DNA of 8,389 nt from Candidatus Omnitrophota bacterium. Lineage in GTDB: Bacteria > Omnitrophota > Gorgyraeia > B26-G9. Below, piece by piece: positions 6,212 through 8,389 of the stretch (position 1 is the first letter of the stretch; every line of letters begins with the position of its first letter). The notes under the pieces are model-generated. The model was not told the origin of the DNA. It did no database searches and saw only the letters and a program-made list of their open reading frames with translations. The stretch is taken from NCBI GenBank assembly GCA_023136735.1, contig JAGLQQ010000249.1, positions 1 to 8,389 of the forward strand, written 5' to 3'. A program made the position numbers and the translations under genes.

Positions 6212-7912
6212 TTACTTATCTTTTAATTTGAATTTGTCTACTAACCCCTGCAAATCCAAAGACAACCTCGCTAACTCTTCTGCTGAAGCCGTTAACTCTT
6301 CCATGGAAGCTGTTTGCTCTTGGGCTGAGCTTGAAGCCTGCTCTGTTGCCGAAGCTGATTCCTCAGCAACTACAGCAACTTCATCGACGGCCGTTACAAT
6401 CTTCTGTGAACTAGACAACTGCAACTCTGTAGCCGTAGTGATTTCCTTAACCTTGGATGCTGAAAGCTGCGCTGATTCAATAATTTCAATTAGAGAATCC
6501 GAAACCTTAGATACAATCAAAGCGCCTTCATTTACTTCTCTTGTTCCTGCTTCTATAGATTTAACCGCTTTTGGCGTTTCCACCTGGATACCTTTGATCA
6601 ATGCTCCAATCCTTCTAGCCGCTTCAGCTGACCCCTCTGCAAGCTTACGAACTTCTTCGGCAACAACCGCAAAACCTCGTCCAGCTTCTCCTGCACGTGC
6701 CGCTTCGATTGCGGCATTAAGCGCAAGCAGATTTGTCTGATCAGCAATACTTGTAATCGTCTCTGTAATTTGTCCTATTTGCTGAGATTTTTCACCCAAA
6801 GACTGCACAACAGAAGCCGCGGTGGAAACAGTAGTTGTGATTTTGTTCATCTTTTCTACCGCTTCACACGTAGAACTTCCACCGCTTTTTGCCTGACCAA
6901 ATGATTTTTCCGATGCTTTAGTGGCTGATTGAGCATTCTCAGCTACTTGGCGCACAGAGGTAAACATATCTTCCATCAAGCGAGAAGTATCTTCTACTCT
7001 TCTTGCCTGAGTAATAACACCCTGGGCTATCTTTTGAATAGTCGAGGATATTTCCTCAGTAGAAGCGTTCATCTCTTTCGAAGAGGTTGATATTTCCTGA
7101 GCAAAACTTGAGACTTTTGCAGCAAGATTTCTAATACTGCTAACCATATCATGAACATTATTTATAATTGTATTGTAAGAGCGGCTTAAAACACCGATTT
7201 CATCTTCACTGTCAAGCTCTACGCTTTGAGTCAAATCTCCCTTGGTAGCCGGCACGCTTGCCTGCACCAGTTTTTTAATCGGAATGATAACTAGTTTGCG
7301 CAAAAATACTAAAATTAATAGGCTTATTATAAGAATACTTAAGATACTAATTAATATCCCTCTTACTCTTGCCTCCTGAATAGCAACCAACACTCTGTCC
7401 ATCTTAAGGTCTACCCCCAAAACACCCAATGAGTCGTTTTTTTGACCATGACAGCTATGGCATGCAGGCTCATTAGCAACGGGAAGATACGTACTAAAAA
7501 CCCTCTGCTTATTTTGAAGAACCGAAATCTCTTGGATTCTATTATCCTTACTTTTCTTGAATCTTGAGATTAAGTCAGAGTAGTTAACAAATGTACCAAT
7601 CTTATCTTTTTGAGTGCTTCGTTTAATTTTTCCTTCATCATCTGTGAGGTAAAGATGGACAATGCCTTCTTGATCATTTAGATAATTAAAAATTTTCTGC
7701 ACTATCTCTTGATCCCCTACGAGCAGAGGATGACGAATAGCATTTAAAATACTGCTTGCCAATATTCCGGAAAGCCTGCGCTCCTGCTGGAGGAAATGAT
7801 TGCTTTGGAATGAAATATTATTTATCGTCATCAGTCCCAAAATAACGATCAACACTATCGCCACATAGGACAGGAACTTAAACTCAAGATTTTTTGACAG
7901 AAATTTAAACAC
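6212..7912 (-). CDS. Methyl-accepting chemotaxis protein with periplasmic haem c sensor domain
   Basis: 566 residues. Order: TM1 (about 13-30), periplasmic sensor (about 31-183), TM2 (about 184-205), HAMP (about 206-258, P211 and DEIG at 237-240), then the long coiled-coil signalling domain. Its hairpin tip, around TNLLALNAAIEAARAGEAGR (393-412), binds CheW and CheA. The sensor holds CHSCH (C151, C154, H155), a CxxCH site for covalent haem c, in the setting NEPACHSCHG followed by LGVLGVDL; this matches the haem c PAS-like sensors known from Geobacter chemotaxis proteins, so redox, oxygen, NO or electron-acceptor sensing is inferred. Likely methylation pairs at heptad spacing are E524/Q525, Q531/E532 and E538/E539, each in an A/S/T-flanked consensus; the glutamines suit CheD or CheB deamidation. 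No CheR-binding pentapeptide is seen at the C-terminus. The start is GTG with AAAGGGGGA five bases upstream. Confidence 0.95.
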   Translation of the reverse strand: MFKFLSKNLEFKFLSYVAIVLIVILGLMTINNISFQSNHFLQQERRLSGILASSILNAIRHPLLVGDQEIVQKIFNYLNDQEGIVHLYLTDDEGKIKRSTQKDKIGTFVNYSDLISRFKKSKDNRIQEISVLQNKQRVFSTYLPVANEPACHSCHGQKNDSLGVLGVDLKMDRVLVAIQEARVRGILISILSILIISLLILVFLRKLVIIPIKKLVQASVPATKGDLTQSVELDSEDEIGVLSRSYNTIINNVHDMVSSIRNLAAKVSSFAQEISTSSKEMNASTEEISSTIQKIAQGVITQARRVEDTSRLMEDMFTSVRQVAENAQSATKASEKSFGQAKSGGSSTCEAVEKMNKITTTVSTAASVVQSLGEKSQQIGQITETITSIADQTNLLALNAAIEAARAGEAGRGFAVVAEEVRKLAEGSAEAARRIGALIKGIQVETPKAVKSIEAGTREVNEGALIVSKVSDSLIEIIESAQLSASKVKEITTATELQLSSSQKIVTAVDEVAVVAEESASATEQASSSAQEQTASMEELTASAEELARLSLDLQGLVDKFKLKDK

Positions 7913-7951
7913 TTCGTCCCCCTTTATTTTCGCCGAACAACTTGCAAAAAA

Positions 7952-7975
7952 ATAACTTAGTTATGATTTATCATA
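7952..7975. repeat. Two overlapping palindromes at the receptor promoter (possible operator)
   Basis: On the plus strand, ATAACT-T-AGTTAT (7952-7964) and TATGAT-TT-ATCATA (7962-7975) are each perfect inverted repeats with 6-base arms, sharing 7962-7964. The second contains the -10 box of the receptor promoter and the first spans the predicted start point, the usual place for a repressor site. AT-rich DNA makes short palindromes common, so a regulatory role is inferred. Confidence 0.45.
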
Positions 7976-7998
7976 CTTAAAAAAACGCAAAGTGTCAA
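7970..7998 (-). promoter_or_regulatory. Sigma-70 promoter of the receptor gene
   Basis: The minus strand shows TTGACA (7993-7998), a spacer of exactly 17 bases, and TATGAT (7970-7975), that is 11 of 12 consensus bases at optimal spacing. The start point would fall near 7963, giving a leader of about 50 bases before the GTG at 7912. It is well placed to drive the receptor and, by read-through, the whole chemotaxis cluster, since no terminator is seen after the receptor. Confidence 0.8.
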
Positions 7999-8204
7999 GC
8001 AGAAAATCCCATATAATCAAAAGGCTTATCAACGTAAAATGTTTCATTGCAAGGGAATCAAAAAACTAACCCAATCACGAAAATCAGGACTTTTTTAGCT
8101 TGAATTCCTGCCTTAATATCCTGGTATTCTGCCGGTTTCTTTGAAAATTCTGAAGTATTATAGGCTTCTTCACCTTTAATGCGAAAGAACATGATTGTAG
8201 GCAG

Positions 8205-8239
8205 AAAAAAAGCCCTTGACATTATAAATGCCAAGGGCT
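8205..8239 (-). terminator. Intrinsic terminator after the outer-membrane protein gene
   Basis: In the minus-strand transcript AGCCCTTGGCA (8229-8239) pairs with TGTCAAGGGCT (8211-8221), an 11-bp stem with one G-U pair and a 7-base loop, followed at once by a run of six further T (8205-8210). It begins 18 bases after the stop codon of the barrel gene, so that gene forms a separate transcription unit from the chemotaxis cluster. Confidence 0.92.
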
Positions 8240-8257
8240 TATTTTTAATAAATTAGG

Positions 8258-8389
8258 TTAGAACTTTACACCAAGCTCAATCATAACCTGCTGAGCTGTT
8301 TTATCATTACCGCTTACATAGTAATTCCCAGGGAAAAACCACGCAAGCTCCAGCCCCATGCTTACATCTTCTGTATAAGCATATCTTGC
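8258..8389 (-). CDS. C-terminal end of a probable outer-membrane beta-barrel protein (cut by window edge)
   Basis: Only the last 43 residues are visible, in frame to a TAA at 8258-8260. They show two amphipathic strands, SMGLELAWFFPGNYY and QQVMIELGVKF, joined by a short polar turn (SGNDKT), and the chain ends in Phe. A final strand of alternating hydrophobic residues ending in aromatic Phe is the signal read by the BAM machinery for outer-membrane barrels, so a porin-like or other barrel is likely and a diderm cell is implied. The specific family cannot be told from this fragment. A strong terminator follows within 20 bases, so it is not part of the chemotaxis operon. Confidence 0.6.
   Translation of the reverse strand, partial: ARYAYTEDVSMGLELAWFFPGNYYVSGNDKTAQQVMIELGVKF

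Larger units (their letters stand above)
7913..8204. other. Intergenic stretch upstream of the receptor gene
   Basis: No confident gene lies here. The part nearest the receptor (7913-7998) holds its SD, about 50 bases of leader, the sigma-70 promoter and two overlapping palindromes. The rest (about 8000-8204) is AT-rich; it contains one 44-codon minus-strand open frame (8058-8192) without a ribosome site, discussed under findings. I see no RNA gene or repeat. Confidence 0.6.

Noticed and set aside
6228..6740. Long plus-strand open frame opposite the receptor signalling domain (170 codons)
   Set aside because: Ala/Ser-rich composition mirrors the antisense of the receptor coiled coil; the minus-strand gene is unambiguous.
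7943..7967. Divergent plus-strand promoter using TATGAT at 7962-7967
   Set aside because: The motif is only the mirror of the palindrome; no -35 box is found 16-18 bases upstream and no plus-strand gene follows.

Overview
The window holds a chemotaxis gene cluster, with every gene on the minus strand. Read in the direction of transcription the order is: outer-membrane barrel protein end (partial), terminator, promoter, mcp, cheW, cheY, cheC (copy A), cheD, cheB, cheA, cheC (copy B), ftsA-like gene (partial). The DNA is AT-rich by eye, Shine-Dalgarno sites are strong, and there are no RNA genes, mobile elements or CRISPR arrays. CheC and CheD are typical of Firmicutes, Thermotogae, archaea and several uncultured phyla. 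The neighbouring barrel ends in Phe, and the receptor carries a c-type haem site, which indicates a two-membraned (diderm) cell. I infer a diderm lineage outside the enteric type, for example an uncultured phylum such as Omnitrophota; that name is a guess.

Right edge (about 7913-8389): the last 43 residues of an outer-membrane-type protein, a very good intrinsic terminator (8205-8239), then an intergenic stretch with a near-consensus sigma-70 promoter (TTGACA, 17 bp, TATGAT). Its -10 and start point lie inside two overlapping palindromes. Next comes the receptor, a transmembrane methyl-accepting protein whose periplasmic sensor has a CxxCH haem c motif, so redox, gas or electron-acceptor sensing is likely.

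Centre (964-6208): a sigma-28/SigD-like flagellar promoter lies between the receptor and cheW. It precedes the complete signalling core. CheW couples receptor to kinase, CheA is a full P1-P5 kinase, CheY is the response regulator, CheB is the methylesterase, CheD the receptor deamidase, and CheC the CheY-P phosphatase and CheD partner. Genes are tightly spaced, with a 4-bp overlap between cheD and cheB and a 3-bp gap between cheC and cheD. No cheR methyltransferase gene is present.

Left edge (1-904): a second CheC in which both catalytic asparagines are serine, followed 17 bp later by the start of an FtsA-like actin-fold ATPase gene. The less ordinary points are the haem receptor, the graded loss of catalytic residues in the two CheC paralogues, a three-residue insertion beside the phosphorylation site of CheY, and the FtsA-like gene at the end of a chemotaxis operon. 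None amounts to an entirely new system; together they suggest a variant adaptation module.
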